Source: Caenorhabditis elegans
Taxonomy: Eukaryota > Nematoda > Chromadorea > Rhabditida > Rhabditidae
DNA length: 64,000 nt
Reading direction: 5' to 3'
Assembly: GCF_000002985.6 (NCBI RefSeq)
Contig: NC_003283.11
Location: 4,340,001 to 4,404,000 of the forward strand
Each line of letters starts with the position of its first letter. Within the stretch, counting starts at the first letter, position 1. The notes beneath the pieces were generated by a model. The model had not been told where the DNA came from. It searched no databases and was given only the letters and a program-made list of their open reading frames with translations. Both the position numbers and the translations under genes were made by a program. Positions 22,200 to 33,925 of this stretch are shown here, one piece after another.

Positions 22200-22455
22200 C
22201 CTAACTCTAATGTAAGCCTGAGCCAAACCCTAAACCTCAGCCTAAGCCTGTGTCAAAGCCTAAGCCTAGGCCTAAGCACAAGAGTAAGCCTAAGCTTAAG
22301 CCGACGCCTAAGCCGAAGCCTAAACCTGAGCCGACGCCTGAACCTAAGGGAGAGCCTAACCCTAAGCTTAAGCTTAAGACTAAGTCTAAGCCTAAGCCTA
22401 ACCGGAAGCCTAAGTCTAAGCCTGAGCCTAGGCCTAATCCTAAGCCTAACGAATT
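22200..22455 (-). repeat. Degenerate GCCTAA (TTAGGC) array
   Basis: About 250 bp of diverged GCCTAA hexamers (CCTAAGCCTAAGCC style), the complement of the nematode telomere unit, upstream of the TMTC-like start. The Lys/Pro- and Arg/Leu-rich open frames here are by-products of the hexamer. Confidence 0.85.
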
Positions 22456-22721
22456 TTCTAAAACTTTCTACGATATCCTGAAAGTTAGCTGAACTTGGCA
22501 AAATTTACAAAAAAGATTTCTTTTAAAATTTCAATTATTCCTTTCATAGGACAAGTAAATTTTTCTAAAATTGTCTAGATTAATTTGGACTTGCAAACCG
22601 TAATTTTCTGGTGCTATTATGAGTTTTCTGAAATGTGAAACTTTCTGAAACTATCTGAAAAGGCAAGAATTCATTTCAAAATTTTACAAAATATACAAAA
22701 AAAAGTATGCAATTAGTCTCT

Positions 22722-24610
22722 TCAATTTTCATATGCCAAGCAAATCTGGCCGTCCAACTCCACTCGACAGAAAATATTGGAAGAAATGAGATAGGAAAAA
22801 TCGAATTGGCTGCAGATCACATCGAAATTGTAGCCAAACTCTTTTTTGGCTCCTCTCGAAATTTTCAGCTTTGAGACTGACACGTTGGACGACATTGCCT
22901 GCAATTTTTTTTTGTTTGAAAGTTTAAAATGTTGTGCATTTTATGTAGAATTTGAGATTTCACAAAACGTAATTTTTTGGCATCAAATAAAAAAATTGGA
23001 AAAAATTGCCATTATCGTGACGAGACCCACTGACATGCACAATTTTCGCGAATTTACGATAAAAAGACTATAAGGCTGCCATGGTAGGCAGGAATATTTT
23101 ATTCATGCCTACGTGCCTGCTGACCTCTTCCATAATTTGTTGAAGCCTTTCACTAGAGCATTTCCCTGCCTTCTCAGTTTTCGCTGCCTGAGCCCTTCGT
23201 ATACCATTTCGATTCATCGATTTATAGGCTTGCAATGAAGTTTCAAAGTTTGATAGAGCGTTCTGAAAATTCTGAAAATAGTAAATCATACAACTTTTCT
23301 CATAAAAATTACTACATCCACATCGAGATCATTCTTCATATCCGTTGTTTCTGGCTTGCTTTTTTGGATTAACGTGTCAAAGGTGTCAGCAGAAGTTTCT
23401 GGGTAAAAATTCAGTTGTACATATGTAGAACTTTTTAAAGATACCTTTTGCAGAAGCCACTTGAATCGGTGCATTCTGGAAGGAATTTGGAGCATTCGAA
23501 TAGGAAGACGAAGAAGCAAATGGAGGAGCATTGTAGCTGCCTAAAATTGAAAATTGCTCTATTTTAGCGGTTTATATCTCGGTTGTCTTTTGTTTTATCA
23601 AAACAATTTTTATTGTCAAAATGTAGAGAAACATTTTGCACGTATTTTGCCAGTTGACAATTTTACAATAAAACCAAAGGGAACCGAGAGATATAAGCTG
23701 TCAAACTGGGAAATCCGGTAACTGAAAATTCAACAAACTTGTAAAAACCGGAGTCTGCTGATAGGAATTATGAAATTGTTGTGTTTGAATAGGAATCGGA
23801 TGAGGTACTGAATAATAGGGCTGCTGCTGGATTATGGTCGGAGGTGGAGGTCGGAAGGACACTGGACTGTAGGGTTGAGTATAAGATGGGAACGACTGAA
23901 ACTGGCGACCACACGGAGAAGGCTGAAAAGGGTTTTATAGAGTTTATTGGAAATTTTTATCAAAGTTACGTTGTTGAGCGAGCGAGCTCGTCTTTTCTGT
24001 GATTTTAGTACAAAAGTTTTGGTTTTTAAATGGCGAAATAGAATTGTTATACATAGGGATTTTTTGCATTTTTGCGTTTTCTGACGAAATTAACTCGTTT
24101 TTTCTCGATTTTTCTTTGATTTTAATCAGATGGCGGAAAATGATATTTTTTTTGGCAAACGGTGAATCCGACAAATTTCAGTTTTATAAATTTTTGGCAA
24201 GTGCAATTTTTTTTTTTGGGCATTTAGAAATTTAAATTTCAAATTACAATATTGAACGCATCTTATAATTATTTTCAGAAAAATTGTATAAAATTCCTTT
24301 AAAAATATTTGGTTCATCTAATCCTCTGAAACTTCTTTAAAATTAGCCATTTTGGCACCATATGAGTGGTTTTTACCAAGTTCCCTACTGGTGCTACTCC
24401 AGAAAAATCGAGAAGATTTAAAACCTTCTTACATGGAATTTTTTACGGATTTCGATAACTTTAACATACCGGACAATAGCTCCGTACTGGTAAAGAAGCT
24501 GCGGCGCATCCACACTGTTGAGGCCGACATCCACATCCACCACCACCATTGAAAAATAAGGAATTTGCAGTTAAACTTGCCATTAATATCAGAACCAAAA
24601 CGCACACCAT
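22722..24610 (-). CDS. Secreted ground-like (grl family) protein
   Basis: Hedgehog-related nematode ground-like protein, probably secreted into apical extracellular matrix or cuticle. Six exons keep frame: 24470-24610, 23739-23922, 23445-23540, 23316-23398, 23125-23262 (or -23271), 22722-22898; about 272 aa. The signal peptide is MVCVLVLILMASLTANS, followed by a Gly/Cys motif (GGGGCGCRPQQCGCAAA), a Pro/Gln/Tyr-rich middle and a Ser/Asn stretch. The C-terminal ground-like domain starts at KCSSERLQQIMEE and ends FGYNFDVICSQFDFSYLI ... FCRVELDGQICLAYEN. Exon 5 has two TTTTCAG acceptors 9 nt apart, giving an optional Asn-Phe-Gln. The exon 5 donor GTCAGC is weak but is the only one that restores the domain. 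Confidence 0.85.
23560..23710. repeat. Foldback repeat, TATATCTCGGTTGTC family (copy 3)
   Basis: GCGGTTTATATCTCGGTTGTC is mirrored by GGGAACCGAGAGATATAAGC. It lies in a ground-like gene intron. Confidence 0.7.
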
Positions 24611-24757
24611 ATTGAGAGAGTTCAATGCTAAAGCTAAATGCCGCAACAATGAAGACTAAAGTAAAGCTGAAAAAGTGAAAACGGGCGGAAGTGGTGAAAC
24701 CTGAACTTCGAATGGTTCGAAGTGTCAAAAGCGTTTTTCCGGTAATTACTGAATTGG

Positions 24758-24776
24758 TGTGTGTGTGTGTGTGTGT
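24758..24776. repeat. (GT)n microsatellite
   Basis: A run of about nine GT units upstream of the ground-like gene. Confidence 0.8.
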
Positions 24777-25104
24777 TGCGTAACGATGAAGAGAACAAGG
24801 AGATGAATAGAGATTTAAAGAAAAATACGCCAAACTTGAAACCTATAGTAAACCTTATTACTGAACCACCAAAAGTAATAACAATAATAGACTACTAGGC
24901 GAAATATTAATTGGTGAATCATCAACAATCTCTATTGGAATAGTTTTCTGAAAAGATGCTGTTATAAAATTAGGTGTAGACCACAAAACGCCTGCCTACC
25001 TGATCGTGAGGCGACCTATGCCTTCACCCACGCCTTCTGCTGAAAAATTGTGAACTTGAACTTTGTCTTGATTTTTTATTTTCATTTTTATTACAATAAG
25101 AAAA

Positions 25105-25310
25105 TCACGTGGTGCCAGGCTGCCTCTTTGCGATTTGATCTACAAAAAATGCGGGAATTTATCCTCCAGAAGAACGTGACGTCAGCACACTCTTAACCAT
25201 GCGAAATCAGTTGAAAAATCTGCGTCTCTTCATAGAAAAGGGGTAGATCGGCCGGAGGCAGGCAGGCGTCAGGCAGGCGTCAGGCCTATTTTTTCTTTCT
25301 GGAACGCTTA
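25105..25310. repeat. CACGTGGTGCCAG repeat plus CAGGC tandem
   Basis: ATCACGTGGTGCCAGGCTGC and TTTGATCTACAAAAAATGCG mark one arm of the CACGTGG family. The expected mirrored end is missing and is replaced by tandem GGCAGGCGTCAGGCAGGCG, related to the CAGGC/GTAGGC motifs at 24985-25025. Confidence 0.6.
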
Positions 25311-25551
25311 CTTTTTGAGTTAAACTTGTCCAAAAACTGTGCAAAATCAGTGATAACATAACCTTTACCCTAAACACATACAATTTATTGTCCTAATTGT
25401 TTGATTAAAATTTCTAACGGCGGAAAAAATCTGAATTTTCAACGTAAAGAAAATAAGTTTTTATTCTGAAAACGATAAATACAAAATCAATAGAAGACCC
25501 GCTAATATTAATCAACTTAATAAAATACAAATTACACGAGTTACACAATTA

Positions 25552-26462
25552 TTAGAACCCGGCATCCGCCATTTGTTGAGCCATATTATCATCAAACTCC
25601 ACATTATTCTGCTCCTTTTTTGGCTCAATTTCCATGCTTGGCATAGGCGGGAGAAGCCTACGCGGTAAGTTATTCAACATTGTATTCTCCAAAACTTTCG
25701 AATAAACTCCTTTATTGCACATGGGAGTTGTGCATACACACAGCAACGATGCCTGTTCTCCTGGTGACGCTGGTGGTCCGGTTACGTGTCTTCTTTGCCG
25801 GACGGGCGGCACCAAGTCGGTCAAATCGATATTTTGGCACATACTTGCTCCGGGCATCATCATCAAATACTGATATATCGGGGTACTTGGCGGTGTGCAG
25901 AATTTTCGAACAATTGAGCGTCCCGCGTGGTACATTACTGCCATGGAACAGGATGTTGAGTTCTCACAAATTGTTTTCTGAAATCACTTTAGACAAAGTG
26001 TTGAAAAAGTTATAGGTAGCTTAATTTTTTTAAAGCTATCACGGGCTTCTGGCCTCTCTTGCCATGTGGTGTCAGGCTGTCCCATTACGGTTTGATCTAC
26101 AAAAAATGCGGGAATTTTTCGCCCATTAAAATGTGACGTCAGCACCCTCTTAACGATGCAATATCAGTTGGGAAATCTGTGTCTAGACGCGTATAAGTTC
26201 CCGCAATTCTCGTAGATCAAACCGAAATGGGACACTCTGACACCACATGCAGAGCAACGAAAGTTTGAAACTACAGTACTCTTTAAAGGCGCAACACATG
26301 TGTCGTGTCGAGACCGGGTACCATATTTCTGGCGCAAAAATCGTAAAACCTTACCCGATCAATACATGGTCCATTTTTTGTGAGCTCCTCGTTGCATGTG
26401 TAACACTCGAATGCATGGCCAAGTTGCAGAATCGTCAAAGTGACTGCCAGGATTTTTAACAT
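25552..26462 (-). CDS. Secreted Ly6/three-finger-like protein
   Basis: Two exons, 26355-26462 and 25552-25977, join in phase to 177 aa. The signal peptide is MLKILAVTLTILQLGHA with mature start FECYTCNEE. Cysteines follow a three-finger (Ly6/uPAR) layout: CYTC, PCIDR, ICENSTSC, RKFC, MCQNIDL, and the terminal CVCTTPMCNK signature. The C-terminal 45 residues are polar (PRRLLPPMPSMEIEPKKEQN...) with no hydrophobic GPI tail, so it is probably secreted, not anchored. An acceptor CATTTTCAG sits upstream of the ATG. The partner is unknown; family members act on receptors at the cell surface. Confidence 0.8.
26060..26252. repeat. Foldback repeat in Ly6-like intron
   Basis: CCATGTGGTGTCAGGCTGTC and TTTGATCTACAAAAAATGCG are mirrored by GTAGATCAAACCGAAATGGG and CTCTGACACCACATG. 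It lies in the Ly6-like gene's only intron (25978-26354). Confidence 0.75.
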
Positions 26463-27732
26463 TTTCAGAGGTCACTTAAACTACTGAAAATGATTATTTT
26501 GTAGTTATTTGAGTTGTTTTTGAATTGGGCCCCCACGCCATGTGACACGGGAAAGGTAAACGAACAAATCTCATTACAAATATGGAATTGGTGTATAGAG
26601 GGGGTAACACGGATCCGGTTTTTCAAAAAAAAGAAGTAATTATTGAATTAGGAACGAATGGAGATAGATCAGTATTCGAAGGATGTTGTGCAAACGGGGA
26701 AAAGTTTTTCAAAACAAATTTTTAGGCGGGCCTAGAATAGTTTACGAAAGTGCAAAATATTGTTGAGAAAAACAAAAGAAGTGAGCAATGGGTCTCACCG
26801 CGCTAAAACTCGCAATTTCTTTTTCTTTAAAAAATTGGATTGGCCTCTGACGGTACCCGGTCTCGAAACGAAAAAATAAGTTTGAAATTACAGTACTTAT
26901 TCAAGTAAAAATTGTGTCGAGACAAGGTCCCATTTTTTTCGAGCAAAAATCGTAAAATTTCGTGACAATCCACATTGTGTTTTTTTTTTTTGGAAATCTA
27001 GAAAAATCCATATTTTCTACAGTAATCTTATAGGTGCGCATGCAATAAATTTTTGAAAAACTTAATTCGCGCGGCGAGACCCATCTAAAAAATGAACGTT
27101 CCGCTTTGAACTTAAAAATGAGATACCATGTCTTGGCACGACTATTTTTCTTAAATGAAAAGAAAGTGTGCTCCTTTAAAGAGGACTGTAGTTTCAAACT
27201 TTTTTCGGTAGAATTTTCATGGATTTCTAAGGTTTTTCTTATGTTCTTAAGTGTTTTTGTTGTTAAATTTGAGTTTTTCTTAAAAGTTAATAATACATTT
27301 TATACCGAAAAAATATGAAAATTCCGCAAAAACAAAAGTTTGAAATTACAGTACTCAAAAATTTGCAAATTAATTTGTCGTGCCAAGACCAGATACTGTA
27401 TATTTTGGACATATCTTCTCTTTCAAAAACTGAAAAGTGATGAATATGCAAGAAAAAGGCAAAAAAAAAACAGAAAAGTAGAAAAAAAAACTCTTTAAAG
27501 GCACACATAATTTTTCGCAAAAAAACTTTCGGTCGCATCGAGACCCGTAACATTAAAAGTTGAAAAATGGCACAAATTCCAGCACAGAAATCCCTATTAA
27601 GCTTTGCATGTGTTCTCACATTTTCCCATCAGAGATACACACACACACAACACTGCCTAATTGACTATTTCATATATACCATCACACCAATAAAGTGATA
27701 AATTGGGTGGTGGTATAACTGACAAACGGGAT

Positions 27733-27736
<4 letters not shown>

Positions 27737-27811
<75 letters not shown>
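27737..27811. repeat. (GT)37 microsatellite
   Basis: About 75 bp of uninterrupted GT. Confidence 0.95.
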
Positions 27812-27815
<4 letters not shown>

Positions 27816-27954
27816 ACATGTGTCCTGGAGAATAGGACAAACGATTAGAATAGTGCGATTGTGAGGGGATGAAGCTGATGAGAAAATGAGACTGGTTGGT
27901 TTTCAGCTGGCACTGAATTATCCCTCTTTTTTGGAAAGAATATCTCACGGATTA

Positions 27955-28285
27955 CGGGAACACAAAATTCTGAAAATGCGTATTGCACAACATATTTTAC
28001 GCGCAAAATATCTCGAAGCGAAAAAGAAAACTACAGTAACTCTTTAAATGGATACGGTAGCGCTGGTGTCGATTTACGGGCTTGATAGCGATATTCAATT
28101 TTCTTAAGTTTTTTCGTATTTTTTTGTGTTTTCTTTCAATACTTTAAAGATTTTGAAAATCGAGCCCCGTAATTCGACACCAGTGCTACAGTATCCATTT
28201 GAAGGGTTACTGTAGTTTGTTTTCGCTACGAGATATTTTGCGCGTCTCATATGTTGTGTAATACGCATTTTCAAAATTTTGTATT
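27955..28285. repeat. Foldback repeat, GACGCGCAAAATATCTC family
   Basis: GGGAACACAAAATTCTGAAAATGCG, ACGCGCAAAATATCTCGAAG and CTACAGTAACTCTTTAAATG are mirrored by GGGTTACTGTAG, GAGATATTTTGCGCGTC and GCATTTTCAAAATTTTG. Confidence 0.75.
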
Positions 28286-29468
28286 AATTTTTTTTTTGGA
28301 AAATTAAAAAAACCATTCTTCTCGACACCAAAAAAAATTGCATTTGATTAGAAAAATAGCTGGAAATCTGAGTTTTCGGAAATTCGAAAAAAAATTTCGT
28401 TTTAAAAATCGAGCCCGTAAATCGACAGGCATTCGAGGGGTTACTGTATTTTTTGCTACGAGAGATATTTTGCGCGTCAAATGTGTTGCGCAATACGCAT
28501 TCTCCGAATTTTGGAACATTTAAAAGAAAAACGATTTTTTTTCACAAAAAAAATTGCATTTTTTCCAACAAAAAGCTGAAAATTGAAACCTCTTTTCTCG
28601 TTTTTATAAGAAATATTTTTCTTTTTTTTCTATTTTTGAAAAGTAAACAAAATTTTGAAACTGCTTATTAATTTAAAAAAAAAATTGAATTTCCGGAAAT
28701 TCGAAAAAAAAGTTGTGTTCCCGTTTTCCCGAAAAGAAATTTGTTTCGAAAATCGAGATCTCGTAAATCGATACTAGCGCTACAGTAGTCAGAGTTACTG
28801 TAGTTTTCACTGATTTTTTTTTTGGAAAATTGGAAAAAAAACTCGAAAAAGAGCTGGAAAATTTGCCTATTTTTCTAATTTCATACTTTTTCTTGCTTTT
28901 TAAAAATTTTGCCGGAAATTCGAAAAAAAAAATTTTCCCCGTTTTCCCCCGTACCCAAAATGACCAAAATGATTAGAGCGGCAAAAGTAATAAAACCAAA
29001 AAAACATGAAAAGAAGAAAAAGTGTAGTAAACTAATACTATTAGTTTTTCGTCTTTTTTTTTTGCTAAAGTGTCTTGTTTTTTTTTTGGTTGGTCGTTGG
29101 CAGCGGCCACAGCAGTCGGGGGGAGGAACAAGAGGAACGAACCACGAACACTTGACATAATTCTAGGTAGAACTGACGGGTAAAAATGGGGTTGTTTTTG
29201 ATATAACTATGGAAAACATGTGAGGAAGAAGCTATGATATCCCGAGGGGGGGGGGGGGGCGGTGAAATGAGAAGTGATTGAAATGGAAAACGACCTAGTT
29301 TTGATAAGATGTGTGTGTGTGTGTGTTCGGTTTTGTAGATGAAAACTGGATTAAGGTTCAAGATGTATTGCTGATAAAGCTAGGAGAGGTTGTATAAACT
29401 TAAACAATCAAGTGTGTGTAGCAAAATTTAAAACATAGAAAAAATAAAAAAAAACGCAATTTAAATCC

Positions 29469-31342
29469 TTATTTCGATGGAGCTGGTACAGTCGGCACTT
29501 CGAACGGCACATACATATCGTTGGTCTGTTGAGTGACACGAATGAATGTTGCACGCTTGGCGAGCTCCTTCAGGTGCTTAGCTCCGGTGTAGGTGCAAGC
29601 TGAACGGATGCCTCCGAGAATGTCCTGAACGGTTCCGTTTACGTCTCCGCGATAGGGGATTGTGACGGTTTTGCCTTCGGATGCGCGGTACTCGGCGACA
29701 GATCCGTGGTGCTTCTTCATGGCGGTGTCCGAGCTCATTCCGTAGAACAATTTGAACTTCTGAAAATGAATATTTTTTGTGAATATTTAAAGATGGATTA
29801 CAATCTGTGGGAAATTGCTTTGACGGAATATCATGATTAAAAAATTTAAAAAAAATTTCTAAATTTTATATGATTTTTGAAAATTGGAAAAATCTCAGTT
29901 TTCCACTAATTCCTATTGGAATTACCGCCAATTGAACTCGTTCGTTGGAGCGCGCTTGCATAATTTTTAAATTTAATTATTTCATTTATTCACATTATTT
30001 TATTTATTTTCTTCATTTTTTGTGTTTCTTGATGGAAATTGAAATGAAAAAGCAAGATATATGCAGGACGATTGTTAAAAAGTCAATGAAAATGCGTAAA
30101 ACTGCAAAATATACTAATTTCAGGTTTGTTGTCGTCGGAACTCATAATTTTACAGTTTTACGTATTTTCAGTGACTTTTTAACGCATAATCTGCATTTAT
30201 CTTGTTTTTCATTTCAATTTCCATCAAAAAACACAAAAAAAATGAAGAAAATCAGTGAAATAATGTGAAAAAATAAAAATAATGCAAGCGCGCTCCAACG
30301 AACGAGTTCAATTGGCGGTAATTCAAATAGGAATTAGGGGAAAACTGAGGTTTCTGCAATTTTTTAAAATCATATAATTTCCAGAATTTTTTAATCATGA
30401 TATTCAGTCATTGTGACCACATAGGCATGTTTGAAAGCAATTTTCCCACAGATTGTGGTCCATCTTTAAGGAAAAATAATTATTATTGCTAATAATAACC
30501 TTTCCATTATGCTCAATGAGATCTCCTCCACTCTGATCGTGTCCAGCGAAGAGTCCTCCAATCATGACGAAATCTGCTCCAGCTCCAAAAGCCTTGGCAA
30601 CATCTCCAGGATTGCTGCATCCACCATCACTCATCACATGTCCATTGAGACCATGAGCGGCATCAGCGCACTCCAGGACGGCACTAAGCTGTGGGTATCC
30701 AACTCCGGCCTTCTTGCGAGTGGTGCAAACCGATCCCGGTCCGATTCCGACCTTGACAATGTCGGCGCCAGACAGAATCAGCTCCTCAACCATCTCTCCG
30801 GTGACAACGTTTCCGGCCATGATGGTGTGCTTCGGGTAGGCTTCTCGAACACGGCGAATAAACTCCACGAAAGATTCAGAATATCCGTTGGCCACGTCAA
30901 GACAGATGTACTTGAGTTGTGGAAGCTCAGTGATGACGGTGTTGAGCTTGGTCCAGTCGTTATCGGAAATTCCAGATGAGATTGCCAAGTTGTTGAAGGT
31001 GTCTGGAGACGCAGAAGCGGCGAATGCTTTCCACTCGTCGACCTAAAAATAAATAAAAATATCCAAAATTTAGCTGAAATTCCTGAAATTCTCACTTACA
31101 CTATAGTGCTTGTGAATCGTAGTGAAGATCTTGTGATTGTTCAACGCGGCAGCCATCTCGAAAGTTCCAACAGTGTCCATGTTGGACGCAACCACTGGGA
31201 CACCAGTGTAGGTGGCCTTGGAGTTACGGAACACGTATTCCCTATCCAACTCGACATCAGCTCGACTCTTCAGAGTAGATCGTTTCGGACGGAGCAGCAC
31301 ATCCTTGAAATCGAGCTTCGGCTCGTTTTCGATGCGAGGCAT
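29469..31342 (-). CDS. gmpr-1: GMP reductase
   Basis: NADPH-dependent GMP reductase (GMP to IMP plus ammonia), a purine interconversion enzyme of the IMPDH/GMPR TIM-barrel family. Exons 31100-31342, 30500-31042 and 29469-29759 are all phase 0 and give 358 aa, the usual length for animal GMPR. It starts [20 protein letters not shown]. Landmarks are [33 protein letters not shown] (catalytic Cys), [36 protein letters not shown] and [13 protein letters not shown]. There is no CBS pair, which separates it from IMP dehydrogenase. An acceptor ATTTTTCAG lies about 18 nt before the ATG. It is divergent from fipp-1; its second intron holds a large palindrome. Confidence 0.97.
29795..30470. repeat. Long palindrome in gmpr-1 intron 2
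   Basis: The outer ends AAAGATGGATTACAATCTGTGGGAA and TTTCCCACAGATTGTGGTCCATCTTT are inverted. Inner arms include AATATCATGATTAAAAAATT, GCGCGCTTGCAT and their complements. The arms are about 300 bp. A 30-bp unpaired insert (GTGACCACATAGGCATG) interrupts the right arm. Confidence 0.85.
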
Positions 31343-31556
31343 CTTTCAGTTTGATTACCCCTGAAAAATTGGAAATTTTAGGACTAAAAGAGTGCAATGA
31401 AGATTGAAAACGAGACTAAAAACATTTCGAACGCAGCAAATAGACTGGGGCAGCGCTATCAATTCAAAAAAAAGCGGGCGCGTCTACAAAAATTAATACG
31501 ATAAGCGCCAGCGGGGAAATTAACTTTAAATTGAAAATTAAACGAGTCTGGGCGGT

Positions 31557-31562
31557 TTATCA
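31557..31562 (-). promoter_or_regulatory. TGATAA (GATA-factor) site in gmpr-1/fipp-1 divergent promoter
   Basis: TTATCA on the plus strand reads TGATAA on the minus strand, the ELT-2-type intestinal GATA consensus. A second TTATCA is at 31791-31796. Both lie in the 560-bp divergent interval; a role is inferred only. Confidence 0.3.
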
Positions 31563-31902
31563 CGATAGTTTGATTTGTTAATGTGCACTTTTTATCTAGA
31601 AAAATTCCTTTTTTATTTTAAAATGTGAAAAAAAACACAAAATATTTTAAAATTCAAAAGAAAAAAGAACTGCGAAAAATGACAAAATGGACGTGGAAAA
31701 AATAGGAACGGGCCTACACACGCAAAAGAGTGTGTAAAAGTGAGAGACGCAGAGAAACAACGACACTCCACCATCCCGTGTGCGCCTAGTTTATCACACT
31801 TCAAATATTAATTTTTTTGCATTTCATTTCCCTTGCGCAATTCCAATTCCAATTCCAATTTCTTTTGCTTTCCGCTGAATTTAATTCGCGAAAGACGGGA
31901 AA

Positions 31903-33652
31903 ATGGAAGATTTCGACGATGAACCTGCTGTTGTGCACCTTAGCGACGATGTAAGTGTGCTTTTGAAGATTTTGGAACAGTTAAACATATAATTTTAAGG
32001 AAGAGCATGCTGTAGCTCCAGTAGAAGATTCGGAAAACCCGGACGTTATTCAGCTTGACGATGACGTTATTCCAGAAGAAGATGTTCCAGATGATGAAGA
32101 AACAGCTGAAAATCTGGAAAACCTTGAAAATGTGCTGGATGACTCTGAAATAATTGCTGAAAATAGTGGGGAAGCCGACCAAGAAGTGGAAGAAGAAGAC
32201 AATCCTTTCGCTGATGATGACGATTCAGACGAAGATGGCGGTGGTGTTCAGGTTACAATTCGAAAAATGGAGCCAACTGAGGTAAAATTGTTGTTTTTTC
32301 CGAATTTTTATCATAAATATTATTTTTTCAGAAACCAGCAGCTCGACAAGGAAAGTTGGATCTTGACACGACTGCGACTATCAACGATAAGCCAATTTAT
32401 GATCTTGATCTGGCGCAGATGGAAGATCGACCATGGCGAAAACCTGGAGCAGATATCACGGATTATTTCAACTATGGTTTCACCGAAGAGACATGGAATC
32501 TTTACTGCGAGCGACAGAAGAAGTTGAGAATCGAATTCGCCGGAAACCAGAAAGCTGCAAACGAAGCGTTGTTCTCTTCCATTAAAATTGCAAATCCACT
32601 AGCGAATCCAGTTATGAATACGAGTTAGTAATTTTCTAAGGTCAGGAAAATCAATAATTAAAAAAAAATTCCAGCATCCAGTGTTGTAAAAGTGCTCACA
32701 GACAACGGCGGCCGATTCAAGCAGCATGTTCATCAATCTGCAGCTCCTACTCCTTTGATGAACGATCAAGTGATCAGAACAGTGATATCTGGAAATAACC
32801 AGTCAGCGCCGTCTCTGATGGATTTCACGAGGCCTCCACCAGGAATGTCGATGCCACCACCGATGGGAACAGCTCCGCCAACTTCAGTAGCAGGTACTCC
32901 ACCTCATTCTCAGGCCAGACTGACCTAACTAAATAGATCCCATATTTTCAGATGCTCCTCCCGGCGTCGACATGTCTTCCGATCTACCACCAGGAGTCGA
33001 ATCAGCTCCAGGAGCCAGTGTTGCTCCTCTTCTTCCCGGAGGTCTCGATCTCAATCTTGGTCTACCGCCACTTGGATTCAACCCAAATATGCCTCCACCT
33101 GGAATGCCTCCGATGGGCATGATGTCAACGAGCCTGCCACCGCCCGGTTTCGCGATGCCGCCTCCACAATTTCAGCAACACTCGAGAGCTGGCTTCGGAC
33201 CTGGACCAGTTGGCGCTGCTTCAGCTCCGCGAAGTCTCATGGGATCTGGTGCATTTTCGACGGTTAGTGATGACGATGAGGAGAGAAGAAGCTCCCGACG
33301 GAAGCGATCCCGATCAAGGAGCCCACATAGAGATAGAGACAGGGACAGGAGAGATCGAGAGACGAGACGCCGTGGAGAACGAGAATCGGATCGCACGTCT
33401 TCCAGAAGACATAGAAGCCGAAGTGCGTCTGGAGATCGGCGCAGAAAGCGAGATGATCGGGAACGAGAGAAACGGAGAGAACGGCGTGGAGATGATGAAG
33501 ATCGGAAGAAGAGAAGTCGTCGTGGTGATGAGGAAGAGGAGAGCAGCAGCGGTCGGAAAGAGAGAAAAGAGAAGAGCTCCAGATCTCGACACGAAGATGA
33601 GGAATCCAGTACGGGCGTTGTTGTCAAGGAAGAGATTCCCGATGATGAATGA
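31903..33652 (+). CDS. fipp-1: FIP1-like pre-mRNA polyadenylation factor
   Basis: FIP1 subunit of the cleavage and polyadenylation specificity factor; it bridges poly(A) polymerase and CPSF in the nucleus. Exons 31903-31950, 32000-32281, 32332-32623, 32675-32893 and 32952-33652 join in frame to 513 aa. The N-terminus is strongly acidic (EEEDNPFADDDDSDEDGG). The Fip1 motif is RPWRKPGADITDYFNYGF followed by TEETWNLYCERQKKLR. Then come a Pro/Gly/Met-rich segment and an RD/RE/RS-rich tail, as in vertebrate FIP1L1. The start has a favourable context (GGGAAAATGG) without an obvious trans-splice acceptor next to it. Confidence 0.96.
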
Positions 33653-33772
33653 TCTTTCATATTTTCTAATTATTTTTAGCTTTCTATCATTCCAAGTGTA
33701 TTCTTTTCATTTGTTTGTCACCTATTTATTTTAACTTTCTCGAAAGAAATCTCTTTTCATTAAAAAGTTAAT

Positions 33773-33841
33773 TTTATTTGAATTTGACGTTTAAACTATA
33801 AATATCCAGCTTATATTGGGGTTAACAGAGTCAATAATAAA
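33773..33841. terminator. Overlapping opposed poly(A) signals of fipp-1 and the 34-kb gene
   Basis: AATAAA on the plus strand is at 33836-33841. On the minus strand it is at 33773-33778 (TTTATT). The plus signal lies beyond the minus one, so the two 3' UTRs would overlap antisense by roughly 50-80 nt if both are used. Confidence 0.45.
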
Positions 33842-33925
33842 CTAAAAATAAATAAACGATATACATAAAAAATAAGCGACTATTCAGCTTTGTAGGATGC
33901 ATATGAGGGGGTGAGGGTGTTAAAA

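Larger units (their letters stand above)
26463..29468. other. 3-kb gene-free, repeat-rich interval
   Basis: No supportable gene. It contains diverged GGTCTCGNNACG/GGCGAGACCC foldback fragments (26790-27560), a long GT microsatellite, a GACGCGCAAAATATCTCG-type palindrome (27955-28285), two broken copies of the same family (28395-28520 and 28735-28815), and a G11-G12 run near 29247. Open frames across 28909-29361 are low-complexity. Confidence 0.6.

Noticed and set aside
22250-22501. Lys/Pro-rich and Arg/Leu-rich open frames of about 80 codons
   Set aside because: They are translations of the GCCTAA hexamer array.
27682-27948. 88-codon frame with a poly-His-Thr stretch
   Set aside because: Pure translation of the GT microsatellite.
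28909-29361. Open frames around 29 kb
   Set aside because: Low-complexity Lys- and Pro-rich frames from purine and G/C runs.
33172-33660. 162-codon Ser/Arg/Leu-rich frame antisense to fipp-1
   Set aside because: Complement of the RS/RD-rich fipp-1 tail, not an independent gene.
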